From Actinosynnema sp. ALI-1.44 (GTDB lineage Bacteria > Actinomycetota > Actinomycetes > Mycobacteriales > Pseudonocardiaceae), in the NCBI RefSeq assembly GCF_001984155.1, contig NZ_MTQO01000054.1, forward strand, positions 620,001 to 684,000: a stretch of 64,000 nt of DNA, given 5' to 3'. The notes beneath the pieces were generated by a model. That model ran no database searches and had not been told where the DNA came from. It saw only the letters and a program-made list of their open reading frames with translations. Made by a program: the position numbers and the translations under genes. Below are positions 30,006 through 39,085 of the stretch, piece after piece (the first letter of the stretch is position 1; every line of letters starts with the position of its first letter).

Positions 30006-30352
30006 GTGTTCTTCGTGTACAGGTCCCACTACGAGGGTCCATTGACCGAACCCGGCGACACCACTGTCGGCCCCGCGCTGGACCGCTGCAACCGCTGCCA
30101 GGCTTCAACCTCAACGAAGACCCGTGGCCAGGGCCACCGCGCGACCACGAACTGACCGACGGCCGCGACCCGGACCAGTCCAAACTGCACGTCACCGACC
30201 ACCTCGCCCAACTGGCGATCCACATCGACGACACGTTCGGCTACCAGCAGTGGTACCTGTTCGACAGCACCTGGGCCGCAGCGCATCCGGACCTCGCCCA
30301 GTCCCTGCTGCGCTACGCCGGACACTGGGACCCGTTGGAGCGAACGGACTAG
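30006..30352 (+). pseudogene. Frameshifted gene remnant
   Basis: Two protein-like segments in different frames appear to be parts of one gene. From GTG 30006 the first frame reads VFFVYRSHYEGPL and then DRCNRC; near 30095-30105 the next frame takes over as PGFNLNEDPWPGPP and continues to a well-formed C-terminus (HLAQLAIHIDDTFGYQQWYL, then FDSTWAAAHPDLAQSLLRYA). A one-base loss at about 30098 plus a large internal deletion would explain this, as the N-terminal start and C-terminal end are intact but little lies between. I cannot name the parent family. It lies between two M14 paralogues. Confidence 0.5.
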
Positions 30353-30478
30353 GCAGCGTCCTGTAGGTGGTTGAGCTGGGCGTCTGCTGTTTGTTTCGGG
30401 CAGCAACTGTGCCGAGCGCGTCTAGGCCACCGGGTTGGCGTGAGGGAGGTCGTTCGCCCGGCTGGAGTCCGTCTGTGC

Positions 30479-32941
30479 CTACCTCCTGCCTCGTCGAGCG
30501 GGTTCGCAGACGCCAGTGACGTCCGTGGTTTGGCCGCGGTCGACGAACACGTCACGGGTTCCGACCAGATTGCCGGACCGGTCGGCGCACGTGAGGGTGT
30601 ACGCCTCGCGGGTGCCGTGGACGGGTTGCTGGGGTTGGACGAACTCGACCGCGCCGGACCAGTCCTCTGGGTTGGCTGGGTCCGCCTGACCATAGTTCAC
30701 CACGGCGAGGGTGTAGTCGCCTGGCACCGGGTCCAGGAGGACTGCCCGCTCACGGACTCCCGCGTACAGCGGGTCCGTGGCCGAGGCGCCGACGATGTGG
30801 CCGTCCTCGTCCAGGATGTACACGTCCCAGTCGCCGTTGGCGGTCCTGGAAGACACCGTCACACGGACCTGGCCGTTGTCGTGCTGGGGTAAGCCCTTGA
30901 TGGTGAAGGGGATCCGTTCGGCCGCCGGATCGGCGGGGAAGGCCGGGTTCACCGGTGGCATGCCCGGTGGGTTCGCCAGTGCGAAACCTGGCTGGGCCGG
31001 TGCCAGTGGTGTGCGGCCGATCCGGTCGCCGACGTACGGGCGGGTCGACGGGTTCACCGCCCATTCGAAGCGCCCGCCGGGGGCGGTCAGCGTGGATTCC
31101 AGCCGGTCGGTGTAGTAGATCGGGGGCGTCGTGCCGCCGTCCGGTTGGACCACGGGCGAGGTCGGGGTCTGGAAGGATTTGCGGAGCTTGAGCTGGTAGC
31201 CGCGCGGGGCACTGCCGACCACTGTGGAATGCGCCGACGCGTCCGCGGTGTTGCCGAGCATGTCGAGGAACGCGCGTCGGTTGCCGCCCTTGCCGGCGCC
31301 CGCGGCAGGCGCTGTCCCGGTGTATTCGGCGACCACGGCGTTGGCGTACGCCGGGTGGAAGTGTTCGTGGCCGATCTCGAAGGTGAACCCGAAGCCGCCC
31401 GTCGCCCAGTACGACCAGTCCTCGGTGCCGCCGGACACGGTGTAGAGCTCCCAGATCCGTTGGCTGACGTAGCCGTTGCGCGAGGCCATCTTGTCGCCGA
31501 GGGCCTTGTACGCCGGTTCGTCGGCCGACGACTGCACGTCCGAGTTGCCCGGCGGACGGAGAACCAGGTTGCTGAAGGTGTGCAACGTGATCAGGTTCGT
31601 GACCTGACGTGTCGACACCATGTCCCTGATGTTGCGGGATTCCGGCTCGCTGAACGGCCCCGGGCCCCGGTAGCCCTCACCGTCCCACCTCATCTCCGCG
31701 CCCGCGCCACCCCAGAACCCGCCGTAGTTGCGGTTCGGGTCCACGCCACGGCGCCAGCCCGCGGGGTTTCCCGCGCACACGCCGGTCCGGTATTCCGGCG
31801 GCGAGTCATGGACGCTGCAGTTCTTGCGTTTCCACTCGTAGGCGAACTTGTCGCCCGAGTCGCCGCGCCGTCCCTCACGGGAGACGGAGAACCCGTCCGG
31901 GTTGACCACCGGCACGATCAGATTGCGCGTCCTGTCGACCAGCGACCGGATTTCCGCATCCGCCCCATACCCGTTGATCAGCTCGTACGCCCACTCCACC
32001 GAGTGTTCCACTGTGGGCCATTCGCGGGCGTGGTGCGCGCCCATCAGGAAGAAGACAGGTCTGCCGTCTCCGCTGTTCGCGACGTCCCGCGCGATCTCCA
32101 GACCGACGACGTCACGACCCTCGAGCGTCGGATGCGGGGCGGTGACCGCCTTGGCCAGAGCCGGGTTCCGCCGAGCAAGCTCCTTGAGCTCGTAGTTCAC
32201 CTCATAGAGCGTGCGGTAGCTCGTACGTCCGGACGGAAGCGTGGAGGACGCCGTTCTCGACGCGTACGCCTTGTCCGCCTCCGCGTACGCCCGCGTTGTC
32301 TTGGCGAGATCGGCGTCGACAACCTGGTATCCCATGCCGCTGTCTCGCAGCTTCTTGCGGTCGTCGTCACCGTTGAGCACCACGACGACGCCTGTCGCGT
32401 CGGCCTTCTCGGTCACGTCCAGACCGAGGCCCATCAGCTTGCCTTTGTCCGCCTGTCGTGGCGTCTCGACGCGCACGAGCTCGGCGCGTTCCGCCGGGCC
32501 GACGGGTGGCACAGCGAGGAAATCGAGGCCCAACGTGACTGTTCGGGCCGCACCGCCGTACCGGCATGCCTGAACGACCAGAACCTGGTCCTTCTTGACG
32601 GCCCCCTCCGCCAGCTCCTGGCTGCGCAACGCACTGGACGCCGCGACCACGCGCCCGTCCGCCTTGGCGAACACGGCGACATCCCAGTCACCGCCCGGGC
32701 CTTCCCGTTCGCGGAGCCGCGCGTGCACCAGACCGTCTACTGTGGATCTCACTTCTCTTCGGTCGGTGCCGGGAGTTCCACCGGCGAGGAGGGCAGCATG
32801 ACACGGGCGCGCGACGGCCTGGTCAGCGCGCAACACACGCTGCTCGGCGACCGCGACCGGCGGTGTGAGCGCCAGGACTACCAGGCTGGTGATGGCCAGT
32901 GCGGTGACGGTTCGCTTCAATGACCCCATGCTCCGCACCAT
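30479..32941 (-). CDS. Secreted M14 zinc carboxypeptidase (copy 2)
   Basis: An 820-residue paralogue of the upstream copy with the same order: signal peptide (LKRTVTALAITSLVVLALTP), prodomain, M14 catalytic domain (GAHHAREWPTVEHSVEWAYE, VDPNRNYGGFWGG, LITLHTFSNLVLRPPG, FGFTFEIGHEHFHP) and C-terminal beta-domain (NGDWDVYILDEDGHIVGASA). Zinc and catalytic residues are intact in both copies, so both may be active. The start is ambiguous among ATG 32941, ATG 32929 and GTG 32953; none has a strong ribosome site. Probably involved in scavenging extracellular peptides. Confidence 0.86.
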   Translation of the reverse strand: MVRSMGSLKRTVTALAITSLVVLALTPPVAVAEQRVLRADQAVARPCHAALLAGGTPGTDRREVRSTVDGLVHARLREREGPGGDWDVAVFAKADGRVVAASSALRSQELAEGAVKKDQVLVVQACRYGGAARTVTLGLDFLAVPPVGPAERAELVRVETPRQADKGKLMGLGLDVTEKADATGVVVVLNGDDDRKKLRDSGMGYQVVDADLAKTTRAYAEADKAYASRTASSTLPSGRTSYRTLYEVNYELKELARRNPALAKAVTAPHPTLEGRDVVGLEIARDVANSGDGRPVFFLMGAHHAREWPTVEHSVEWAYELINGYGADAEIRSLVDRTRNLIVPVVNPDGFSVSREGRRGDSGDKFAYEWKRKNCSVHDSPPEYRTGVCAGNPAGWRRGVDPNRNYGGFWGGAGAEMRWDGEGYRGPGPFSEPESRNIRDMVSTRQVTNLITLHTFSNLVLRPPGNSDVQSSADEPAYKALGDKMASRNGYVSQRIWELYTVSGGTEDWSYWATGGFGFTFEIGHEHFHPAYANAVVAEYTGTAPAAGAGKGGNRRAFLDMLGNTADASAHSTVVGSAPRGYQLKLRKSFQTPTSPVVQPDGGTTPPIYYTDRLESTLTAPGGRFEWAVNPSTRPYVGDRIGRTPLAPAQPGFALANPPGMPPVNPAFPADPAAERIPFTIKGLPQHDNGQVRVTVSSRTANGDWDVYILDEDGHIVGASATDPLYAGVRERAVLLDPVPGDYTLAVVNYGQADPANPEDWSGAVEFVQPQQPVHGTREAYTLTCADRSGNLVGTRDVFVDRGQTTDVTGVCEPARRGRR

Positions 32942-33021
32942 AGACCCAGCCACCGACAGTTCCGGCTGGTTCGACGTTCGCCCTTATGGGCCAACGTTTT
33001 CGCCTCATCAGCCTGGCCAGG

Positions 33022-34173
33022 TCAGCCGAGCCGCTCGACGATCGTCACGTTGGCCTGGCCGCCGCCCTCGCACATCGTCTGCAGACCGAACCGCCCACCG
33101 GTGCGCTCCAGCTCGTGCAGCAACGTGGTGAACAGGCGTGTGCCGGTCGCGCCGATCGGGTGGCCGAGCGCGATGGCGCCGCCGTTGACGTTGACCCGGT
33201 CGAGATCGACCTTGAGTTCCTTGGCCCAGGCCAGCACCACGCTCGCGAACGCCTCGTTGGCCTCGAACAGGTCGATGTCCGAGACGCTCATCCCGGCCCG
33301 CTCCAACGCGTGCCGCGTCGCGCGGATCGGCGCGGTCAGCATGTACACGGGGTCCGCACCACGGGCCGACATGTGGTGGATACGCGCACGAGGTGTGAGC
33401 TTGTGCCGCAACACCATGCGTTCGGACGCGATCAGCACGGCGCTGGCGCCGTCGGAGATCTGACTCGACAACGCCGCTGTCACGACTCCGTCCGGCCGCA
33501 ACGGCGCGAGTTTGGCCATCTTGGCCAGGCTGGTGTCCCGGCGTGGCCCTTCGTCGTGCTCGAACCCGCCCAGTGGGACGATCTCACGGGTGAACCGGCC
33601 CGCGTCCTGCGCCGCGGCGGCCTTCCGGTGGCTGGCGAGGGCGAACTCCTCCATCTCGAACCGGGACAGCTCCCAGCGGGCGGCGATCATGTCCGCCGAG
33701 CGGAACTGGTTGATCTCCTCGGTGCCGTAACGGTGGTCCCAGCCCCGCGACCCGTGCGTCGGCGTCGGGAAGCCGAACTGCTCGCCGACCACCATGGCCG
33801 AACCGATCGGGACCTGGCTCATGTTCTGCACACCGCCCGCCACGACCAGGTCGGAGCCGCTCATCACCGCCTGTGCGGCGAAGTGCAGCGCCTGCTGGCT
33901 CGACCCGCACTGCCGGTCGACCGTCACTCCCGGCACGTCTTCCGGGAACCCCGCGGCCAGCCACGCGGTCCGCGCGATGTCGCCGGACTGGGGGCCGAGC
34001 GTGTCCACGCAGCCGAACACGACGTCGTCGACCTCGCCGGGGTCGATCGGGCTGTCGGAGAACAGCGCTTTGATCACGTGCGCCCCCAGGTCGGCGGGGT
34101 GCACGCCGGACAGCGCGCCACCACGCCGCCCGACCGGCGTGCGTACGGCGTCGATGATGTACGCGTCGGACAC
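33022..34173 (-). CDS. fadA6: Thiolase FadA6
   Basis: A 383-residue thiolase, in mycobacteria the Rv3556c product that cleaves the last beta-keto CoA ester of HIP degradation. Catalytic Cys89 in TVDRQCGSSQQ, His in [18 protein letters not shown] and the second Cys in MCEGGGQANVTIVERLG. It is last in the fadE30-ipdF-kstR2-fadA6 series, 28 bp after kstR2, the same order as in M. tuberculosis, which supports the symbol. Confidence 0.88.
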   Translation of the reverse strand: MSDAYIIDAVRTPVGRRGGALSGVHPADLGAHVIKALFSDSPIDPGEVDDVVFGCVDTLGPQSGDIARTAWLAAGFPEDVPGVTVDRQCGSSQQALHFAAQAVMSGSDLVVAGGVQNMSQVPIGSAMVVGEQFGFPTPTHGSRGWDHRYGTEEINQFRSADMIAARWELSRFEMEEFALASHRKAAAAQDAGRFTREIVPLGGFEHDEGPRRDTSLAKMAKLAPLRPDGVVTAALSSQISDGASAVLIASERMVLRHKLTPRARIHHMSARGADPVYMLTAPIRATRHALERAGMSVSDIDLFEANEAFASVVLAWAKELKVDLDRVNVNGGAIALGHPIGATGTRLFTTLLHELERTGGRFGLQTMCEGGGQANVTIVERLG

Positions 34174-34201
34174 GGGTTCTCCCTTCAGAGAATGCGGGGT
34201 T

Positions 34202-34849
34202 TCATGGGCGGCGGGCGGGTGCCTTCACCGGGCGGCGGCGGGTGGAGATGCCGTCGAGCAGGATGCCGAGGTACTGCTCCGCCACGTCCTGCGCGGACAG
34301 CTGGCCACCGGGCCGGTACCAGTGCACGGCGACCCACACGGTGTCCCTGATGAACCGGTACACGAGCTCGACGTCCAGGTCGGGCCGGAAGGCACCGGCC
34401 CGCACACCCTCCTCGAGCACACCGACCCAGATCTTGCGGAACTCGACGCCGCGCTCGGCGATGTAGCCGAACCGGTCGAACGTCGCGAGGTGCTTGGCGT
34501 CGTTCTGGTAGATCGCGACCGCGGCGTGCTGCTTGTCGATGCTCTCCAGGGAGGCGACCACGATCGCCTCCAGCGTCGCCTTCGGCGGCATGCCGGACTC
34601 GACGATCTGCCGGTACCGGCCGAACAGCTCGCCGAGGAAGCCGGTCAGTATCTCGTCCACCATGGACTCCTTGGAGTCGAAGTGGTGGTAGAGGCTGCCG
34701 GACAGGATCCCCGCGGCGTCGGCGATGTCGCGCACGGTCGTCGCGCGGAACCCGCGCTCGGCGAACATCTCCGCCGCCAGCCGCAGCAGCTCGGCGCGGC
34801 GCGCCGACACGCCCGCTCCTGGTTCCTTCTTCACGGTCGAACTCCTCAT
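34202..34849 (-). CDS. kstR2: TetR-family regulator KstR2
   Basis: A 215-residue TetR repressor closely resembling mycobacterial KstR2: RRAELLRLAAEMFAERGFRA, the helix-turn-helix TTVRDIADAAGILSGSLYHH, KESMVDEILTGFL and a C-terminal RPDLDVELVYRFIRDTVWVA. KstR2 binds HIP-CoA and represses the C/D-ring genes. ATG 34849 overlaps the ipdF stop (ATGA); a GTG five codons in is an alternative. It is embedded in the operon it should control, whose operator at 36774 matches the KstR2 consensus exactly, implying autoregulation. Confidence 0.93.
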   Translation of the reverse strand: MRSSTVKKEPGAGVSARRAELLRLAAEMFAERGFRATTVRDIADAAGILSGSLYHHFDSKESMVDEILTGFLGELFGRYRQIVESGMPPKATLEAIVVASLESIDKQHAAVAIYQNDAKHLATFDRFGYIAERGVEFRKIWVGVLEEGVRAGAFRPDLDVELVYRFIRDTVWVAVHWYRPGGQLSAQDVAEQYLGILLDGISTRRRPVKAPARRP

Positions 34850-35619
34850 CAGGGGTGCTGACTGCTCACCGACACCACCTCGCCGGTCATGTACGAGGCG
34901 TAGTCGCTGGCCAGGAACACCATCACATTCGCGACCTCCCACGGCTGCGCGGCACGCCCGAAGGCCTCCCGCCCGGCGAGTTCGGTCAACAGGTCCTCGC
35001 TGGTCACCTTGGCGAGGAACGGGTGCGCGGCCAGGCTCGGGGCCACCGCGTTGACCCTGATCCCGTGCTCGGCCGCGTCCATCGCCGCACACCTGGTGAA
35101 CGCCATGACCCCGGCCTTGGCGGCGGCGTAGTGCGCCTGGCCGCGCTGTGCTCGCCAGCCGACGACCGAGGCGTTGTTGACGATGGCACCGCCGCCGCCT
35201 TGGTCCACCATGCGTTTCAGCGCCGCCCGCGTGCACCGGAACGTGCCGTTGAGCGTCACGTCGAGCACCCGGCTCCATTCGTCGTCGGTCATGTCCAGTA
35301 CCGACCTGGTGCCGCCGAGACCGGCATTGTTGATCATCACGTCGATCCGGCCGAACGCGCTCACCGCGCCGTGCACCAACGCGCCGACCTGTTCCTCGTC
35401 GGTCACGTCGCACCGCAGCGCGGCGACCCGGCCGCCGTGCTCGGCTTCCAGTTCGTCCAGCGCCTCGGCCAGCCTGCGTTCGTGGTGGTCGCTGATCACC
35501 ACGTTGGCGCCCTCTTCGAGACAGCGCCGCGCGGTGGCCGAGCCGATTCCCGTGCCCGCCGCGGCGGTCACCACGACGGTCTTGCCCGCGAGCAGGTCGT
35601 GTCCTTGTGGCTGGTTCAC
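34849..35619 (-). CDS. ipdF: SDR IpdF
   Basis: A 256-residue short-chain dehydrogenase (Rv3559c-like) that oxidises or reduces the C5 hydroxyl of HIP-derived CoA esters in mycobacteria. VVVTAAAGTGIGSATARRCLEEGA is the cofactor loop, MINNAGLGG follows, and NNASVVGWRAQRGQAHYAAAKAG holds the Ser, Tyr and Lys. GTG 35619 overlaps the fadE30 stop (GTGA) and the stop overlaps kstR2 (ATGA), so translation of the three genes is chained. Confidence 0.88.
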   Translation of the reverse strand: MNQPQGHDLLAGKTVVVTAAAGTGIGSATARRCLEEGANVVISDHHERRLAEALDELEAEHGGRVAALRCDVTDEEQVGALVHGAVSAFGRIDVMINNAGLGGTRSVLDMTDDEWSRVLDVTLNGTFRCTRAALKRMVDQGGGGAIVNNASVVGWRAQRGQAHYAAAKAGVMAFTRCAAMDAAEHGIRVNAVAPSLAAHPFLAKVTSEDLLTELAGREAFGRAAQPWEVANVMVFLASDYASYMTGEVVSVSSQHP

Positions 35620-36761
35620 GGGCGTGGCTCCTTCGGCAGGCCGAGCACGCGCTCGGCGATGATCGTGCGCTGGATCTCGTCCGAACCGCCGTAGATCGTG
35701 TCCGCACGGCTGAACAGGAACAGCCGCTGCCACTCGTCCAGGTCGCCGTTCTCGGCGACGATCGACGCCTGGCCGCGGACCTGCATCGCGAGTTCGCCGA
35801 GATCACGGTGCCACCGCGCCCACACCAGCTTCGACACGGACGCCTCGTAACCCGGGTCCGCACGCGACAACGTGCGCAGCGCGTGCGCCCGCATCACATC
35901 GAGGCCGACCCGCGACCGCGCCAGCCGATGCGCGATCACCGGGTCGTCGATCGCCCCGGTCCGCTTGGCCAGATCGATCAAGGCGGCCAGCTCCCGCCGG
36001 AAACCGACCTGCTGGCCGAGCGTGGCCACGCCGCGCTCGAACGCGAGCGTCGCCATCGCCACCCGCCAGCCGTCGCCGACCTCACCCACGACCATGTCCC
36101 GCGCTGTGCGCGCCTTGTCGAAGAAGACCTCGTTGAACTCCGACGTCCCGGTCAGCTGCCGGATCGGCCGGACCTCCACACCCGGTTGGCGCATCGGCAC
36201 CAGCAGGTACGAGAGGCCCTCCCGCCTGCGCGAGCCCGGTTCGGTGCGGGCAAGCACGAAGCACCAGTCCGCCTCGTGTGCCAGCGACGTCCACACCTTC
36301 TGGCCGGTGACGACCCATTCGTCGCCGTCCAGTGTGGCCGTTGTGGACACCGACGCCAGGTCGGACCCGGCGCCCGGTTCGGAGTACCCCTGGCACCAGA
36401 GTTCTTCGACAGCGCGGATCCCCGGCAGGAACCGGGCCTGCTGCGCCTGCGTGCCGAACGCGATCAACGTCGGTCCGAGCAGCTCCTCTCCGATGTGGTT
36501 GACGCGTGCGGGCGCGTTCGCCGCCGCGTACTCCTCGTGGAAGACCACCTGGTCCCGCGTGCTCGCGCCGCGGCCACCGTGCTCCACCGGCCAGCCAAGG
36601 CAACTCCAGCCCGCCTTCGCCAGCGTGCGGTCCCATTCCCGGCGCTGCTCGTAGTGCTCGTGCTCGCGGCCGGGTCCGCCCGCACCACGCAGATCCGCGA
36701 ACTCGCCGCGGAGGTTCTCCGCGAGCCAGGCGCGCAACTGTTGACGGAAGTCGCCGTTCAC
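35616..36761 (-). CDS. fadE30: Acyl-CoA dehydrogenase FadE30
   Basis: A 381-residue acyl-CoA dehydrogenase (Rv3560c-like) acting early on HIP-CoA. Landmarks: FRQQLRAWLAENLRGEFADL, GWPVEHGGRGAST, WCQGYSEPGAGSDLASVSTT, VVTGQKVWTS, FERGVATLGQQ and the C-terminal DTIYGGSDEIQRTIIAERVL. The GTG at 36761 gives the family N-terminus; no ribosome site precedes it and a KstR2 operator begins 13 bp upstream, suggesting a leaderless transcript. Divergent from fadD3. Confidence 0.9.
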   Translation of the reverse strand: MNGDFRQQLRAWLAENLRGEFADLRGAGGPGREHEHYEQRREWDRTLAKAGWSCLGWPVEHGGRGASTRDQVVFHEEYAAANAPARVNHIGEELLGPTLIAFGTQAQQARFLPGIRAVEELWCQGYSEPGAGSDLASVSTTATLDGDEWVVTGQKVWTSLAHEADWCFVLARTEPGSRRREGLSYLLVPMRQPGVEVRPIRQLTGTSEFNEVFFDKARTARDMVVGEVGDGWRVAMATLAFERGVATLGQQVGFRRELAALIDLAKRTGAIDDPVIAHRLARSRVGLDVMRAHALRTLSRADPGYEASVSKLVWARWHRDLGELAMQVRGQASIVAENGDLDEWQRLFLFSRADTIYGGSDEIQRTIIAERVLGLPKEPRP

Positions 36762-36773
36762 GTACGCTAGCCT

Positions 36774-36787
36774 ACCAAGCACTTGCT
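36774..36787. promoter_or_regulatory. KstR2 operator between fadE30 and fadD3
   Basis: ACCAAGCACTTGCT matches the KstR2 consensus AnCAAGnnCTTGnT at every fixed position. It occupies the 39-bp gap between the divergent fadE30 (GTG 36761) and fadD3 (GTG 36801) starts, so one dimer site can shut both promoters. This is the best KstR2 site in the window. Confidence 0.9.
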
Positions 36788-36800
36788 TGAGGAGGTGAGT

Positions 36801-38255
36801 GTGCGCCGAGAAACCATTCCCGCCGCGCTCCTCGAAGCGGCCGAACGCTTCGGCGACGCCGAAGCAGTGGTCGACGGACAGGTCCGGCTGACCTTCCACG
36901 AGTTGCACAACCGCGTGATGGCAGTCGCGTACGGCCTGCACTCGAGCGGAATCGCACGGGGTGACCGGGTCGCGATCTTCGGCCCGAACACGCACCACTG
37001 GGTGACGTCAGCACTCGGTGTGCTGTACGCGGGTGCCACACTGGTACCGATCAACACCCGCTTCACCACTGCCGAGACCTTGGACGTGGTCAACCGCAGC
37101 GGCGCGCGGGGGTTGTTCGTGGAAGGCGAATTCCTCGGCAAGGACCGGGAGGCCGACCTGCTCGAGGCCGACGCGACGCTGGCGTCGAGACTGCGGATCT
37201 TCCGGATGCCGATGGAATGGCCGGAGGCCACCTTCGATTCGCCCGCTCAGCCGGACGACGTGGCCGACATCCTCTACACGTCCGGCACCACAGGGCGCAG
37301 CAAGGGCGCGATGAGCGCGCAGACGCAGACGCTCGCCACCGCACGGGCCTGGGCGGAGCGGACCGAGCTCAGTGCTTCCGACAGATACCTCATCGTGAAC
37401 CCCTTCTTCCACAGTTTCGGTTACAAGGCAGGAATCCTGACGTGCCTGCTGACGGGCGCGACGATCGTGCCCCAGGCCGTTTTCGACGTCGCCGAGACGA
37501 TTCGGCTGATCTCTTCCGAACGTATCAGCGTGTTGCCGGGTGCGCCCACGATCTTCCAGTCGCTTGTGGATAACTCGCCGAGCCCGCCGAGGATCAGGCT
37601 GGCGGTCACCGGCGCGGCGGTCGTCCCGATCACGCTGGTCGAACGCATGCGGGAAGAGCTGTGCGACACCGTGCTCACCGCGTACGGCCTGACCGAATGC
37701 CCGGTCGTGACGCTGTGCTCCCCGTCGGACAGCGCGGAAACCATCGCCAGGACAGCCGGGCGCGCGGCCGCGGGATGTGAGGTCCGGATCAGCCCGACCG
37801 GCGAGATCCTCGTCCGCGGCCCGAACGTGATGCTCGGCTACCTCGATGATCCGGAGGCGACCGCGGCGGCCATCGACGACGACGGCTGGCTGCACACCGG
37901 TGATCTCGGAAACCTCGACGAGGCGGGGAATCTGACCATCACCGACCGGATCAAGGACATGTACATCTGCGGCGGTTTCAACGTCTACCCGGCTGAGGTG
38001 GAGCAGGTGCTCGCCCGGTTGCCCGGCGTCGCGGAGGCCGCGGTGATCGGCGTTCCGGACGCCCGGCTCGGCGAGGTCGGCAGGGCGCACATCGTCCGGA
38101 AAAGTGGCGTCGACCTGTCCGAGGACGACGTCATCAGTTTTTGTCGGACCCTGCTGGCAAACTTCAAAGTGCCAAGGCAGGTGGAGTTCCTCGCGGCGCT
38201 GCCGCGCAACCCGTCGGGCAAGGTGCTGAAACGAGTCCTAAGGGGAGAGTCATGA
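36801..38255 (+). CDS. fadD3: HIP-CoA synthetase FadD3
   Basis: A 484-residue AMP-forming acyl-CoA ligase that activates HIP, the C/D-ring fragment released by HsaD, at the expense of ATP. Motifs: LYTSGTTGRSKGAMS (ATP loop), YGLTECPVVT, GWLHTGDLGNLDEAG, KDMYICGGFNVYPAEVEQ and NPSGKVLKRVL with the catalytic Lys. GTG 36801 follows GAGGAGG closely; a TTG at 36783 lies within the operator. Heads an operon with echA (ATGA overlap), fadE31 and a second FadE, divergent from fadE30-ipdF-kstR2. Confidence 0.92.
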   Translation: MRRETIPAALLEAAERFGDAEAVVDGQVRLTFHELHNRVMAVAYGLHSSGIARGDRVAIFGPNTHHWVTSALGVLYAGATLVPINTRFTTAETLDVVNRSGARGLFVEGEFLGKDREADLLEADATLASRLRIFRMPMEWPEATFDSPAQPDDVADILYTSGTTGRSKGAMSAQTQTLATARAWAERTELSASDRYLIVNPFFHSFGYKAGILTCLLTGATIVPQAVFDVAETIRLISSERISVLPGAPTIFQSLVDNSPSPPRIRLAVTGAAVVPITLVERMREELCDTVLTAYGLTECPVVTLCSPSDSAETIARTAGRAAAGCEVRISPTGEILVRGPNVMLGYLDDPEATAAAIDDDGWLHTGDLGNLDEAGNLTITDRIKDMYICGGFNVYPAEVEQVLARLPGVAEAAVIGVPDARLGEVGRAHIVRKSGVDLSEDDVISFCRTLLANFKVPRQVEFLAALPRNPSGKVLKRVLRGES

Positions 38256-39082
38256 GCGTCGTCCGTTACGAGCGGCAGGGCCCGGTCGCGATCGTCACGA
38301 TGAACCGGCCCGAGTACCGCAACGCGCAGAACTCGGCGATGACGTACGCGCTGGACGAGGCGTTCACCCGCGCGGTCGACGACGCCGAGGTCAAGGTGAT
38401 CGTCCTTGCCGGGGAAGGCAAGCACTTCTCGGCGGGGCACGACATAGGCACGCCCGAACGGGATGTGGACGTGTCCTTCGAGCGCAAGGCCGTGATGTGG
38501 TGGGACCACGTCGGCAGATCGGGCGGCGACCAGCGCTACGCCAGGGAAATGGAGGTGTACCTGGGAATGTGCCGTCGCTGGCGGGAGATTCCCAAACCGA
38601 CGGTGGCGATGGTGCAGGGTGCGTGCATCGCCGGTGGCCTGATGCTGGCGTGGGTGTGCGACCTGATCGTCGCGTCGGAGGACGCGTTCTTCGCGGATCC
38701 CGTCGTACGGATGGGAATCCCCGGCGTGGAGTACTTCGCGCACCCCTGGGTGCTCGGCCCGCGCGCGGCCAAGGAGGTGCTCTTCACGGGCGACCGGTTC
38801 ACCGCCCGGCAGGCGCGGGAGTGGGGCATGGTCAGCCGGGTGGTGCCGCGGGAGTCGTTGGCCGAGGAGGCGTTAGGGCTCGCCGGCCGGATCGCCGAGA
38901 TGCCCCAGTTCGGGCTCGCCCTCGCCAAACGCGCCGTGAACCAGGCAGAGGACCTGATGGGCCTGCGTTCGGGGATGGACTCGGTGTTCGGCCTGCACCA
39001 CTTCGCCCACGCGCACAACGCCGAGGTCTCCTCGGACTCCCTCGCGGGCATGGATGCCCGCTCGATGAAGGAACGCAAGTAG
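38252..39082 (+). CDS. Enoyl-CoA hydratase family protein in the fadD3 operon
   Basis: A 276-residue crotonase-fold enzyme: VTMNRPEYRNAQNSAMTYAL, GKHFSAGHDIG (oxyanion loop), ACIAGGLMLAWVCDLIVASED. An insertion around residues 65-95 rich in Trp, Arg and Asp (WWDHVGRSGG) is typical of the EchA12/EchA13-like group. ATG 38252 overlaps the fadD3 stop. In the mycobacterial locus fadD3 is followed directly by fadE31, so this gene is an extra member; a hydration step in HIP-CoA beta-oxidation is inferred from context only. Confidence 0.83.
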   Translation: MSVVRYERQGPVAIVTMNRPEYRNAQNSAMTYALDEAFTRAVDDAEVKVIVLAGEGKHFSAGHDIGTPERDVDVSFERKAVMWWDHVGRSGGDQRYAREMEVYLGMCRRWREIPKPTVAMVQGACIAGGLMLAWVCDLIVASEDAFFADPVVRMGIPGVEYFAHPWVLGPRAAKEVLFTGDRFTARQAREWGMVSRVVPRESLAEEALGLAGRIAEMPQFGLALAKRAVNQAEDLMGLRSGMDSVFGLHHFAHAHNAEVSSDSLAGMDARSMKERK

Positions 39083-39085
39083 CCC

